A DNA stretch of 14,817 bases from Candidatus Gastranaerophilales bacterium. Its GTDB lineage: Bacteria > Cyanobacteriota > Vampirovibrionia > Gastranaerophilales > JAILCC01. Positions within the stretch are counted from its first letter, which is position 1. Every line of letters starts with the position of its first letter. The DNA is taken from contig JAKSUS010000009.1 of NCBI GenBank assembly GCA_024408745.1, forward strand, positions 1 through 14,817, in the 5' to 3' direction. A model generated the notes under the pieces. The model saw nothing but the letters and a program-made list of their open reading frames with translations. It ran no database searches and was not told the origin of the DNA. The translations under genes were made by a program, and so were the position numbers. Positions 1 through 6,875 of the stretch are shown in pieces.

Positions 1-1
1 T

Positions 2-211
2 GAAGATGAAGCCCGCAATATCTTAGAACTCGTACGTTGTGCAAACGTTCACACTCAAAAACCTTTAACGGACAGTGAGTTGAGATTTATTTATCATTAT
101 CCTTCCGTTGCGGCAAAAATAATGACAACAACTCCTTATTATATGCCGTCAGGAGAACTTGAAAAGCGTATTAACGAAAGACCGACAGTAACTTCAGAAG
201 CAATTGTATAA
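2..211 (+). CDS. C-terminal end of a probable 2-isopropylmalate/homocitrate synthase-like enzyme (5' partial)
   Basis: An open frame enters from the left edge and ends in TAA at 209-211, giving 69 C-terminal residues. The segment contains EARNILELVRCANVHTQKPL, then TDSELRFI and a P-x-V-A-x-KI stretch. From memory this resembles the helical tail after the TIM barrel of some 2-isopropylmalate/homocitrate synthase-like (HMGL-like) proteins. Only 12 nt separate its stop from leuC. A synthase directly upstream of an isopropylmalate isomerase subunit would make a sensible leucine (or homologous 2-oxoacid elongation) operon, and this context supports the call as much as the sequence does. No catalytic residue is visible, so another product is possible. 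Confidence 0.5.
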   Translation, partial: EDEARNILELVRCANVHTQKPLTDSELRFIYHYPSVAAKIMTTTPYYMPSGELEKRINERPTVTSEAIV

Positions 212-223
212 AGGGAATATAAA

Positions 224-1522
224 ATGGGACAAACGATAGCAGAAAAAATATTAAGCGCTCACGCAGGCAAAGATGTAAAAGCAGGTGAATTAATCATAGC
301 AAAAGTTGATGTAAAAATGGTTCAGGACGGAACAGGACCTTTAACCGTTCAAGAATTTAAGAAAATGGGTAAAACTCTTGCGGATCCCGAAAGAACTATT
401 TTATTTATTGACCACGCAGCACCAAGTCCGAGAAAAGAACTCTCTAATTCTCACATGGTATTGAGAGATTTTGCAAAAGAATACGGTGCAATACTTTCTG
501 ATGTTGGCGACGGTGTTTGTCATCAAAGACTTGTTGAAAGTTTTGTTTTTCCGGGGGAAATTTTAATTGGTGCAGATTCTCACACTTGCACATCAGGTGC
601 TTTAGGCACATTCGCAACAGGCATGGGTTCAACTGATATTGCAGTTGCTATGGCTTTAGGAAAAACCTGGATGAAAGTTCCTCAAACTTATAAAATCGTT
701 GTTGAAGGCGATTTTCAGGTTGGAGTCGGTGCAAAGGATTTAATTTTGCATTTAATCGGTTTAATCGGTGCAGACGGTGCAACTTATAAAGCATTAGAAT
801 TTACAGGTGAAACTATTAAAAAAATGCCTATGGCTGACAGGTTTACTTTAGCAAATATGGCAGTTGAAGCAGGTGCAAAAGCAGGCTTATTTGAAACCGA
901 CAACACAACAAAAGAATATCTTGAAAGTAAAGGAAACGGAGATAAATTCAAAGTTATTAAAGCTGATGAAGATGCGGTTTATGAAAGAGTTATAAACATT
1001 GATGCAACAAGAATTGAACCTACAATTTCCTGTCCTCATACGGTTGATAATACAAAAATCGTTTCTGAAGTAAAAGATATTAAGGTTAATCAGGTTTTAA
1101 TCGGAACTTGCACAAACGGAAGAATTGAGGACTTTAGATTAGCGGCAAAAATTTTAAAAGGACAAAAGGTTCACGAAGATGTAAGATTATTAATTACACC
1201 TTCATCAAGAACAGTTTTGAAAAAAATGTTAGAAGAAGGCTTGGTTGATATATTTGTTGAAGCAGGTGCAGCACTTGTAACGGCAGGTTGCGGTGCTTGT
1301 GTCGGTGTTCATGCAGGAATTTTAGGTGACGGTGAAGTTTGCTTATCAACACAAAACAGAAACTTCCAGGGCAGAATGGGTAATACTCAAGGTAATATTT
1401 ACTTATGTTCACCTGCAGTTGCAGCATACAGTGCAATTCAGGGACATATTTCAGACCCGAGAGAAATTCTTTACGGAAATGAAACCTTGAAAATTTATCC
1501 TCACGAAAATTACATGAAATAA
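224..1522 (+). CDS. leuC: 3-isopropylmalate dehydratase large subunit, archaeal/HACN type
   Basis: The 432-residue protein is the [4Fe-4S] large subunit of the aconitase superfamily. It isomerises 2- to 3-isopropylmalate in leucine synthesis, together with a LeuD small subunit. Visible motifs are IDHAAPSP (62-69), GADSHTCTSGALG (116-128), GTCTNGR with C296, GCGACVGVH with C356 and C359 (355-363), and NRNFQGRMG (378-386). The three cysteines are the expected cluster ligands. Length fits the short LeuC2/homoaconitase-like class (about 420 residues). AAGGGA at 211-216, 7 nt before ATG, fixes the start. A related substrate such as homoaconitate or citramalate cannot be excluded from sequence alone. 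No leuD lies next to it, since the following gene is a protease. The usual GCGPC is GCGAC here. Confidence 0.93.
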   Translation: MGQTIAEKILSAHAGKDVKAGELIIAKVDVKMVQDGTGPLTVQEFKKMGKTLADPERTILFIDHAAPSPRKELSNSHMVLRDFAKEYGAILSDVGDGVCHQRLVESFVFPGEILIGADSHTCTSGALGTFATGMGSTDIAVAMALGKTWMKVPQTYKIVVEGDFQVGVGAKDLILHLIGLIGADGATYKALEFTGETIKKMPMADRFTLANMAVEAGAKAGLFETDNTTKEYLESKGNGDKFKVIKADEDAVYERVINIDATRIEPTISCPHTVDNTKIVSEVKDIKVNQVLIGTCTNGRIEDFRLAAKILKGQKVHEDVRLLITPSSRTVLKKMLEEGLVDIFVEAGAALVTAGCGACVGVHAGILGDGEVCLSTQNRNFQGRMGNTQGNIYLCSPAVAAYSAIQGHISDPREILYGNETLKIYPHENYMK

Positions 1523-1525
1523 ATT

Positions 1526-2176
1526 ATGCTTTTTAAAATATTACCATTTATAAATCAACCGTTAATAATTTTAGGATTTATAGTTTTTGCAATAATTCCT
1601 TTGTTATTTTCGCTTGCTTTTCACGAAATGTCACATGGTTTTGTCGCATATAAATTCGGTGATATTACTCCGAAAATCATGGGAAGATTAACTTTAAACC
1701 CGTTTAAGCATTTAGATAAAGCAGGAACAATATGTTTGTTGTTATTTGGTTTAGGTTGGGCAAAGCCTGTAATGATTAACCCGAATAACATTCCTAATTC
1801 AACTCAGAGAATGTTGGTTGCTCTCGCAGGACCATTATCAAATACTTTTTTAGCAGTTGTTTTTGCTTCAATAATGGCACTTTTAAAAAATTATTATAAT
1901 ATGAATTCAAATGATTTACTTATGATGTTTTTAAATATTAATGTTCAGATAAATTTAGCCTTAGCAGTTTTCAATATGATTCCGATTCCGCCTCTTGACG
2001 GTTCAAGAATTGTAACTTGGATATTGCCAAACGGTTTAAAAGAAATTTATAACAAAATTGAACCGTATGGAATTTTTGTTTTAATGGTTTTAATGTTTAC
2101 GGTAGGTTTTGCAAAAATATTTGAGTTAGCCGATATTTTACAAAATTATTTGTATTCATTATTAAAGATTGTATAA
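1526..2176 (+). CDS. M50-family (site-2 protease-like) membrane metalloprotease
   Basis: The 216-residue protein is hydrophobic with about five or six membrane segments. HEMSH at residues 33-37, inside the first membrane region, is the HExxH zinc motif. NMIPIPPLDG (150-159) is the second zinc motif that supplies the Asp ligand, and AGPLSN (101-106) is another conserved S2P element. It has no PDZ or CBS domain, so it belongs to the minimal S2P/M50 group typified by short bacterial YwhC-like proteins. Such enzymes cut substrates within the membrane; the substrate here is unknown. The gene starts 3 nt after the leuC stop with no clear Shine-Dalgarno, which suggests translational coupling. HExxH lies so near the N terminus that no later start is possible. 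Nothing links it functionally to leucine synthesis. Confidence 0.9.
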   Translation: MLFKILPFINQPLIILGFIVFAIIPLLFSLAFHEMSHGFVAYKFGDITPKIMGRLTLNPFKHLDKAGTICLLLFGLGWAKPVMINPNNIPNSTQRMLVALAGPLSNTFLAVVFASIMALLKNYYNMNSNDLLMMFLNINVQINLALAVFNMIPIPPLDGSRIVTWILPNGLKEIYNKIEPYGIFVLMVLMFTVGFAKIFELADILQNYLYSLLKIV

Positions 2177-2177
2177 A

Positions 2178-2203
2178 ATAACAATATTCTGATAATTTGT
2201 TAT
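2178..2203 (+). other. Weak stem-loop just after the protease gene
   Basis: ATAACAA (2178-2184) and TTGTTAT (2197-2203) form a 7-bp inverted repeat around a 12-nt loop, 2 nt after the protease stop codon. It is AT-only apart from one C-G pair and has no strong T-run. It may be a weak 3'-end structure rather than a clear intrinsic terminator. It overlaps the first copy of the 33-bp repeat. Confidence 0.3.
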
Positions 2204-2216
2204 ATTTAACTAATTT
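2184..2216 (+). repeat. 33-bp intergenic repeat, copy 1
   Basis: This matches 4538-4570 at 29 of 33 positions in the same orientation, with an identical 11-nt core GATAATTTGTT (2191-2201). Both copies lie in intergenic DNA just past gene ends. The high AT content makes chance similarity easier, so the repeat is suggestive only. Confidence 0.45.
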
Positions 2217-2275
2217 AATTTTATATCTCAGGAAATAAAACAAAATTTATAAATTTTTCGTTTTTTTGATAGAAT

Positions 2276-2287
2276 TATAATAAGGAG
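2276..2287 (+). promoter_or_regulatory. Possible -10 box and ribosome binding site for the rimM operon
   Basis: A perfect TATAAT is at 2276-2281 and AAGGAG at 2282-2287, the latter 12 nt before the rimM ATG. No convincing -35 hexamer sits 16-18 bp upstream, where the DNA is mostly T. If the TATAAT were the -10, transcription would start about at the SD and leave almost no leader. The SD call is firmer than the promoter call. Confidence 0.35.
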
Positions 2288-2299
2288 TGATTTTTTGAA

Positions 2300-2815
2300 A
2301 TGAGTGATAATTATATTTCAATCGGAAAAATTACAAATTTTCATGGAATAGCAGGAGAGGTAAAAGTCGGATATACCAAAGGCAAAGAACATCAGCTTTT
2401 AGGCGAAGATATTTTTTATATAAAAAAAGATAATGCTTTTCAAAAACTTACTCTTAGTAAAATTAGATTTCATAAAAATACTGCACTTATTAAGTTTGAA
2501 GAAATTAATTCAATAAATGAGGCGCTTGAATTTAAAGGTTGTATTCTTTATCTTGAAAAAGAAAGTTTAAAAAATACTCTTGAAGAAGATGAATTTCTTG
2601 TTGATGATTTAATTGGTGCTAATGCTTATAATCAGAATAGTGAACTTATAGGAATTGTTGATTGTATTAATAAACAAGGGTTTTCAGACCTTTTAAGTAT
2701 TAAAAACAATGAAGGCAAAAGCTTCTTGGTTCCTTTTGTTAAAGAACTTGTGCCGACTGTTGATTTAGAGAATAAAAAAATTGTAATTAATGCAATAGAA
2801 GGGTTAATTGAATAA
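2300..2815 (+). CDS. rimM: 16S rRNA processing / 30S maturation protein RimM
   Basis: The 171-residue protein matches RimM, which binds S19 and helps mature the head of the 30S subunit. The N-terminal beta-barrel begins with ISIGKITNFHGIAGEVKV (6-23), the family signature. The second, PRC-barrel half contains EFLVDDLIG and LVPFVKELVPTVD, also family-typical. Length is normal (about 165-180). It starts a tight cluster: its TAA is 2 nt before the trmD ATG. This is the conserved rimM-trmD pair, although rpsP, which usually precedes rimM, is absent here. SD AAGGAG is 12 nt upstream, a rather long spacing, but no other in-frame start fits. Confidence 0.96.
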   Translation: MSDNYISIGKITNFHGIAGEVKVGYTKGKEHQLLGEDIFYIKKDNAFQKLTLSKIRFHKNTALIKFEEINSINEALEFKGCILYLEKESLKNTLEEDEFLVDDLIGANAYNQNSELIGIVDCINKQGFSDLLSIKNNEGKSFLVPFVKELVPTVDLENKKIVINAIEGLIE

Positions 2816-2817
2816 TT

Positions 2818-3558
2818 ATGCAATTTAATATACTTACATTATTCCCTGATTTTATAGAAAGTTATTTTGAATACAGTATCTTAAAAAGGGCTAAAGATGC
2901 AGGTGTCGTTTCAGTTAAAACAATTAACCCGAGAGATTTTTCGACATCTAAGCATAAAAAAGTTGATGATACTCCTTATGGTGGCGGAGCAGGCATGGTT
3001 TTAATGTGTGAGCCGTTTTTCTTAGCTTATAATTCTTTTGAAAAAAAAGAAAACTCAAAAACAATTCTTTTAACTCCGCAGGGAAAACCTTTTACTCATA
3101 AAATTTCAAAGGAATTGGCGACTTATGATGAATTAACAATAATTTGCGGTCATTATGAGGGGTTTGATGAAAGAATAAGAGAACATATAGATTGCGAAGA
3201 AATTTCAATCGGCGATTTTGTTTTAACGGGTGGCGAACTTCCTTCTTTATGCTTAATAGATAGTATTTCAAGGAATTTAGAAGGAACTTTGGGAAAAATA
3301 GAATCGGCAGAATATGACAGTTTTTCTGATGAACTTTTGGAGTATCCCCAATACACAAAACCTTATGATTATAACGGTTGGACAGTACCTGATGTGTTAT
3401 TGTCGGGTAATCATGCCGAAATTAATTATTGGAGAAAAAAAGAACAACTTAGAAGAACAAAACTTCGTCGTCCTGATTTATTTGAAAAGTTTTTGAAAAA
3501 AGAATTGACAAAAGAAGAAAAGAAGATGTTGAATGAATTAGAAAAAGAGGAGATATAA
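2818..3558 (+). CDS. trmD: tRNA (guanine-N1-)-methyltransferase TrmD
   Basis: The 246-residue SPOUT-class enzyme uses S-adenosylmethionine to methylate N1 of G37 in tRNAs that read CNN and related codons, which prevents +1 frameshifting. Clear motifs are DTPYGGGAGMVL (51-62), LTPQGKPF (85-92), ICGHYEGFDERI (109-120, trefoil-knot SAM site) and SIGDFVLTGGELP (130-142). The C-terminal domain has the usual VPDVLLSGNHAEI (190-202) followed by a WR..(x)..RRPDL element. Length matches the family. The gene lies 2 nt behind rimM and abuts uppP with no spacer, so the three are almost certainly one transcript. The usual downstream partner rplS is replaced by uppP. Confidence 0.97.
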   Translation: MQFNILTLFPDFIESYFEYSILKRAKDAGVVSVKTINPRDFSTSKHKKVDDTPYGGGAGMVLMCEPFFLAYNSFEKKENSKTILLTPQGKPFTHKISKELATYDELTIICGHYEGFDERIREHIDCEEISIGDFVLTGGELPSLCLIDSISRNLEGTLGKIESAEYDSFSDELLEYPQYTKPYDYNGWTVPDVLLSGNHAEINYWRKKEQLRRTKLRRPDLFEKFLKKELTKEEKKMLNELEKEEI

Positions 3559-4404
3559 ATGGATTACATGCACACAATAATTATGGGATTTATGCAGGGG
3601 TTGACGGAATTTTTACCTGTCAGCAGTTCAGGACACATTGTTTTGACAAGTGTTATCTATAAAATGATTACAGGGCAAGATTTTACCGTAGCCGGTGAAG
3701 AAGAAGTGTTTTTTGATATTATGCTTCATTTGGGAACATTAATTGCAGTTTGCATTTATTTCAGAAAAGAAATTGTTATTTTTATAAAATCATTTTTTAC
3801 TGCTTTAAAAACAAGGAACTTCAATAATTATAGAGCCATGCTTCCTGTTTATATAGTTACAGGTACATTTTTTACATGTTGTGTAGCATATCCGATATCT
3901 GATTTTTGCGAAACCTTACTTACAAGACCTGTTGTGGTTGGCGGATTATTGATGATAACAGGTATAATTCTTTTGATTTCGGAAAAGTTGTCAAACAGAA
4001 TTGAAGTTAAATCAACGGAAGTAAATTTTAAAAAGTCAATATTAATAGGTATAGCACAGGGTTTGGCAATTTTCCCCGGTATTTCACGTTCGGGTTCAAC
4101 TATTGCTACTGCTTTGGCTTGCGGTGTCGGAAGAGTAAATGCTGCAAGATATTCGTTCTTATTAAGTATTCCTGTTATTTTAATTGCAGTTGTTTATGAA
4201 TCAAAAGATATTTTAGACCCCGCAATATATTCTAACCTGAGTTGGGGACCGATTTTAGCAGGAGCAGTTGTAGCCGGAGTTGTCGGATATTTATGTATTA
4301 AATATTTTATAATATTTTTAAACAGATTCTCGTTAAATGCTTTTGGATATTACTGTTTAGCCATAGGTTTATCAGCGATTATTTATTTTAAATTCTTCGC
4401 TTAA
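3559..4404 (+). CDS. uppP: Undecaprenyl-diphosphatase UppP (BacA family)
   Basis: The 281-residue integral membrane protein dephosphorylates undecaprenyl diphosphate to recycle the lipid carrier for peptidoglycan and other envelope polymers; extra copies give bacitracin tolerance. The two catalytic motifs are present: GLTEFLPVSSSGH (14-26, with E17) and FPGISRSGST (172-181, with R177). Several hydrophobic segments (about 93-110, 123-140, 200-213, 230-256 and 261-279) and overall length fit the family. Its ATG immediately follows the trmD stop, with GAGGAG inside the end of trmD as SD. Placement with rimM-trmD puts envelope carrier recycling under the same transcription as translation genes. 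Confidence 0.96.
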   Translation: MDYMHTIIMGFMQGLTEFLPVSSSGHIVLTSVIYKMITGQDFTVAGEEEVFFDIMLHLGTLIAVCIYFRKEIVIFIKSFFTALKTRNFNNYRAMLPVYIVTGTFFTCCVAYPISDFCETLLTRPVVVGGLLMITGIILLISEKLSNRIEVKSTEVNFKKSILIGIAQGLAIFPGISRSGSTIATALACGVGRVNAARYSFLLSIPVILIAVVYESKDILDPAIYSNLSWGPILAGAVVAGVVGYLCIKYFIIFLNRFSLNAFGYYCLAIGLSAIIYFKFFA

Positions 4405-4581
4405 AACTGCTTTTTCAAGATTATCCGTTTATACTCAACAAAAACATTGTTATTAAAGCATTTATTGTTGCTAAATAAGCATTTACATAAATCCAAACTT
4501 GAAAAGTTTGTATTAATCATGAATATACACATTTTTCATATTCAGATAATTTGTTTTATGTAAATAATTTTGTCTTAGAAC
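4405..4581. other. Convergent intergenic region with small inverted repeats
   Basis: These 177 bp lie between the 3' ends of uppP (+) and the histidine kinase gene (-). Visible structures are CAACAA/TTGTTG (4436-4441 and 4465-4470), and a 7-bp hairpin CAAACTT-GAA-AAGTTTG (4494-4510). AGCATTTA occurs twice in direct orientation (from 4458 and 4479), and copy 2 of the 33-bp repeat is at 4538-4570. The hairpin has no T-run on either strand, so no standard intrinsic terminator is evident. I see no coding frame or RNA gene. Confidence 0.5.
4538..4570 (+). repeat. 33-bp intergenic repeat, copy 2
   Basis: This matches 2184-2216 at 29 of 33 positions in the same orientation and shares the core GATAATTTGTT. 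It ends 11 nt before the (reverse-strand) stop of the kinase gene, so like copy 1 it sits at a 3' end of a gene cluster. Confidence 0.45.
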
Positions 4582-5823
4582 TTATTTTAACGGTAATTTT
4601 ACGGTAAAAGTTGTTCCGTTTTTCTTGGAACTTTCTACTTTTATTTCACCGTTATGAAGTTCTATAATTTTTTTACTTAAATATAAGCCCAAGCCTGTGC
4701 CGACTTTTCTGTATTTTTTTTCTGTCGTAAAATATCGTTCAAAAATATAAGGAATATTTTCTTTCGGGATTTCTTTGCCAAAATCTTTTATATCAATACA
4801 TAAATAATTTTGTTGTTTATATATATTAATTTCAATATTGGTATTTTGCGGTGCAAATTCTATTGCGTTTGTTAATAAATTTTTAAAAACTCTTGAAATT
4901 TCATTAACATCAACAAAATTTTCGGTATTTGGGGTTGTATTATTTGTTATAAATTTTGTTGAATTTTCATCAGCTATATATTTTATTTTATCAATTTCCG
5001 ACATTAAAATTTCGGAAATATCTGTTTTAACAGGATTAATTTTAAATACGCCATCTTCTAATTTATAAACATCTAAAATGGTTGTTACTAATGACATCAT
5101 ATCGTTATTATTGATAAGCATGTTATTTAGTGCTTCCTTTTGTAATGGTTGCAAAGTGCCAAAAGCCTCTTGAAGCAATAAATTTAAAACTTTTTCTTCT
5201 GCTATTATCGGTACTTTTAAATCGTGTGTTAAAGTTGCAACAAAAGTATTTTTTAATTTTTGGAGTTGAATATCAGACGTAATATCTTTTGCGATTATAA
5301 AATAATTAGTTTTTTTATCTTTATCCAAAAATTTTTTAATGCTGATACTTACTGTCAAACTTATTTTTTTTATATTGAAAACTAAAATTAAATTTTTTTT
5401 ATCGCTTTCAAATATTTCGGAATAATCAAGTTTTATTATTTTATTTTGTAAATTACAGACAGAATATTTTTTTAAAATATCGGGTAAATACTGCCCGATT
5501 AAATTTGTTTTTGATTTTCTAAGCCATTTAACTAAAGTAGTATTTATTGTCAGGATTTTTAAATCTTCGGAAAGCGTCATTGCGCCTTCATTTAACATAT
5601 TAAACAAGGCTTTTAAATATTCATTATTAGCTTGCATGGTATTTTGGTACTCTTTAATCATGTTTTCTCTGTCATCAAGAGCTTCAAGCATATTGTTAAA
5701 ATCATTTATAAAATCAGTATCATCAGTATATTTATCGAGCGAAAGACGGTTTGATAAATTACCAAATCTTACTTCTTTTAATATTTTTTTTACGTTATTG
5801 TATAAATCAAATTTATTTAACAT
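4582..5823 (-). CDS. Soluble sensor histidine kinase (HAMP-like, PAS-like, HisKA, HATPase_c)
   Basis: The 413-residue protein has a complete transmitter. The phospho-acceptor is H200 in LTHDLKVP. The N box is NLLTNA (315-320), the F box IFERYF (360-365) and the G2 box VGTGLGL (374-380). Residues 14-61 (G-N-L-S-N-R-L, then FNNMLEALDDRENMI) read as a HAMP-like helical pair; 70-185 look like a PAS-type sensor. There is no membrane segment, and an in-frame TAA two codons upstream of ATG rules out a longer N terminus, so the kinase is cytoplasmic. The G1 box reads DFGKEIP rather than the usual DxGxG, so one glycine is lost. It is divergent from the CheY-like receiver across 65 bp, a plausible partner. 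The gene looks richer in A/T codons than its neighbours. The signal is unknown. Confidence 0.9.
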   Translation of the reverse strand: MLNKFDLYNNVKKILKEVRFGNLSNRLSLDKYTDDTDFINDFNNMLEALDDRENMIKEYQNTMQANNEYLKALFNMLNEGAMTLSEDLKILTINTTLVKWLRKSKTNLIGQYLPDILKKYSVCNLQNKIIKLDYSEIFESDKKNLILVFNIKKISLTVSISIKKFLDKDKKTNYFIIAKDITSDIQLQKLKNTFVATLTHDLKVPIIAEEKVLNLLLQEAFGTLQPLQKEALNNMLINNNDMMSLVTTILDVYKLEDGVFKINPVKTDISEILMSEIDKIKYIADENSTKFITNNTTPNTENFVDVNEISRVFKNLLTNAIEFAPQNTNIEINIYKQQNYLCIDIKDFGKEIPKENIPYIFERYFTTEKKYRKVGTGLGLYLSKKIIELHNGEIKVESSKKNGTTFTVKLPLK

Positions 5824-5888
5824 GTATTATAACCCTGTTTTTTATAGTATAATATAATCATAAAATAATTTATACCGGAGGGAAAAGA
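5824..5888. promoter_or_regulatory. Divergent kinase/receiver intergenic region with -10-like boxes and receiver SD
   Basis: These 65 AT-rich bases must start both transcripts. For the + strand, two abutting TATAAT boxes are at 5848-5853 and 5853-5858, and a strong SD GGAGGG (5877-5882) lies 6 nt before ATG 5889. For the - strand, TATACT is the complement of 5846-5851, and AGGG (complement of about 5833-5836) is a weaker SD for the kinase. No good -35 hexamer is seen in either direction, so an activator or alternative sigma factor is possible. Confidence 0.4.
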
Positions 5889-6248
5889 ATGGCAAAGATT
5901 ATGATTGTAGATAACGTAGCTTTTGAAAGAGTAACCTTGAAAGATATTGTTGGTCAAGTCGGTCATGAAGTTGTAGCTGAAATTAATAACGGTTTTGATT
6001 TATTAAAAGCATATAAACAGACAAAACCTGATTTTGTAATAATGGATATTACTTTCCCTGACGATGACGGCATGGAAGTTTTAAAAGAATTGTTTGAAAA
6101 TTTCCCTGATGCAAAAGTATGCATTTGTACCGCAATGGCTCAACAAGCGATAATAATTCAGGCAGTTCAGTTAGGCGTGAAAGATTTTATTGTTAAGCCA
6201 TACAATGCGGAAAGAATTAAAGAATCTTTGAAAAAATATTTAGGATAA
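5889..6248 (+). CDS. cheY: CheY-type single-domain response regulator
   Basis: The 119-residue receiver has no output domain. The phosphorylated Asp is D53 in VIMDITFPDDDGM; the switch Thr is T81 in CICTAMAQQ and the conserved Lys is K103 in FIVKPY. MDIT, the A-M-x-Q-Q after T81 and DFIVKPY are typical of chemotaxis CheY of the Bacillus/Thermotoga type rather than of DNA-binding regulators. CheY-P binds the flagellar switch and changes rotation. The acidic pair of the family is D8-N9 (VDN) instead of DD, so Mg2+ binding may differ. fliO follows 3 nt after the stop, as in the cheY-fliZ/fliO order of Bacillus. The divergent kinase could be its partner instead of CheA; that is inference. Confidence 0.8.
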   Translation: MAKIMIVDNVAFERVTLKDIVGQVGHEVVAEINNGFDLLKAYKQTKPDFVIMDITFPDDDGMEVLKELFENFPDAKVCICTAMAQQAIIIQAVQLGVKDFIVKPYNAERIKESLKKYLG

Positions 6249-6251
6249 ATT

Positions 6252-6827
6252 ATGATTAAGAAAATTTTTATTTTTATAATATTTACTTTATTTGTATTCA
6301 ATTTTTCATCTGTTGCAATAGCTAAACAGAAAGAACTACAACCGTTAAAAATTGAACAAAATGTTGAAAAACCCTATAAATACGGTTCTTTTGAAAAAAC
6401 ATTTGATAATCCTGCTTTAGATAATAATAAAGAAACAACTTTTGCCGATAAATTAAATTCAGGAAGAAAGGAACCGTCGGTTCTTGATGTTTTTAATTCA
6501 TTGATATTTGTTATTATTTTGATTTTAATAACAGGTTGGATTTATATGAAAGTTAAAAGAATTAATCCTGAACAATTATTAAGCGGAAAATTTAATAAAT
6601 TAAGCGAAAATAACTTTAAAATAGTATCTTCGCTTCAACTTGGTGCCGGAAAATCTATATATTTAATTGAGATAAACAATAAACAACTTATTGTCGGGAC
6701 GACTTCAACAAATGTAAATCTTCTTGCACAAATGGATAAAGCGGAAGATAATAAGGAAATCCCAAAAGAATGTATTGAAAAACTTTTTAACGATAAAACA
6801 GAAGAATTTAAAAAATTGGAAGAATAA
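6252..6827 (+). CDS. fliO: Flagellar biosynthesis protein FliO-like
   Basis: This 191-residue protein has a signal peptide (KK then a hydrophobic run, with a likely cut after AIA near residue 24), an Asn/Lys-rich outer segment, and one membrane helix at about 79-98. The cytoplasmic domain holds the FliO signature, VSSLQLGAGKSIYLIEI (125-141) followed by LIVGTTSTNVNLL (146-158). FliO assists assembly of the FliP core of the flagellar type III export gate. Divergence is high in this family, so identification rests on topology, this motif and the preceding cheY gene. SD AGGA (6242-6245) overlaps the end of the receiver gene, 6 nt before ATG. fliP, normally next, is missing from the window. Confidence 0.75.
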   Translation: MIKKIFIFIIFTLFVFNFSSVAIAKQKELQPLKIEQNVEKPYKYGSFEKTFDNPALDNNKETTFADKLNSGRKEPSVLDVFNSLIFVIILILITGWIYMKVKRINPEQLLSGKFNKLSENNFKIVSSLQLGAGKSIYLIEINNKQLIVGTTSTNVNLLAQMDKAEDNKEIPKECIEKLFNDKTEEFKKLEE

Positions 6828-6845
6828 TTTTAAATATGATATAGT
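6816..6845 (+). promoter_or_regulatory. Candidate sigma70 promoter for the zinc-ribbon/radical SAM genes
   Basis: TTGGAA (6816-6821, inside the last codons of fliO) and TATAGT (6840-6845) are 18 bp apart. Transcription would begin near 6852, and an AGAGGA SD-like run follows at 6865-6870. The hexamers match consensus partly (4/6 and 5/6), and in AT-rich DNA this can occur by chance. Confidence 0.3.
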
Positions 6846-6875
6846 AGTTTTGAAATAGAAGAAAAGAGGAAAAAT

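Noticed and set aside
4494..4510. CAAACTT-GAA-AAGTTTG hairpin as a terminator between uppP and the kinase gene
   Set aside because: There is no T-run on either strand and the stem is AT-rich. It was kept only as part of the intergenic description.
5636..5857. Plus-strand frame opposite the 5' end of the histidine kinase gene
   Set aside because: It is antisense to conserved kinase sequence and ends inside the divergent promoter region, with no SD or domain.
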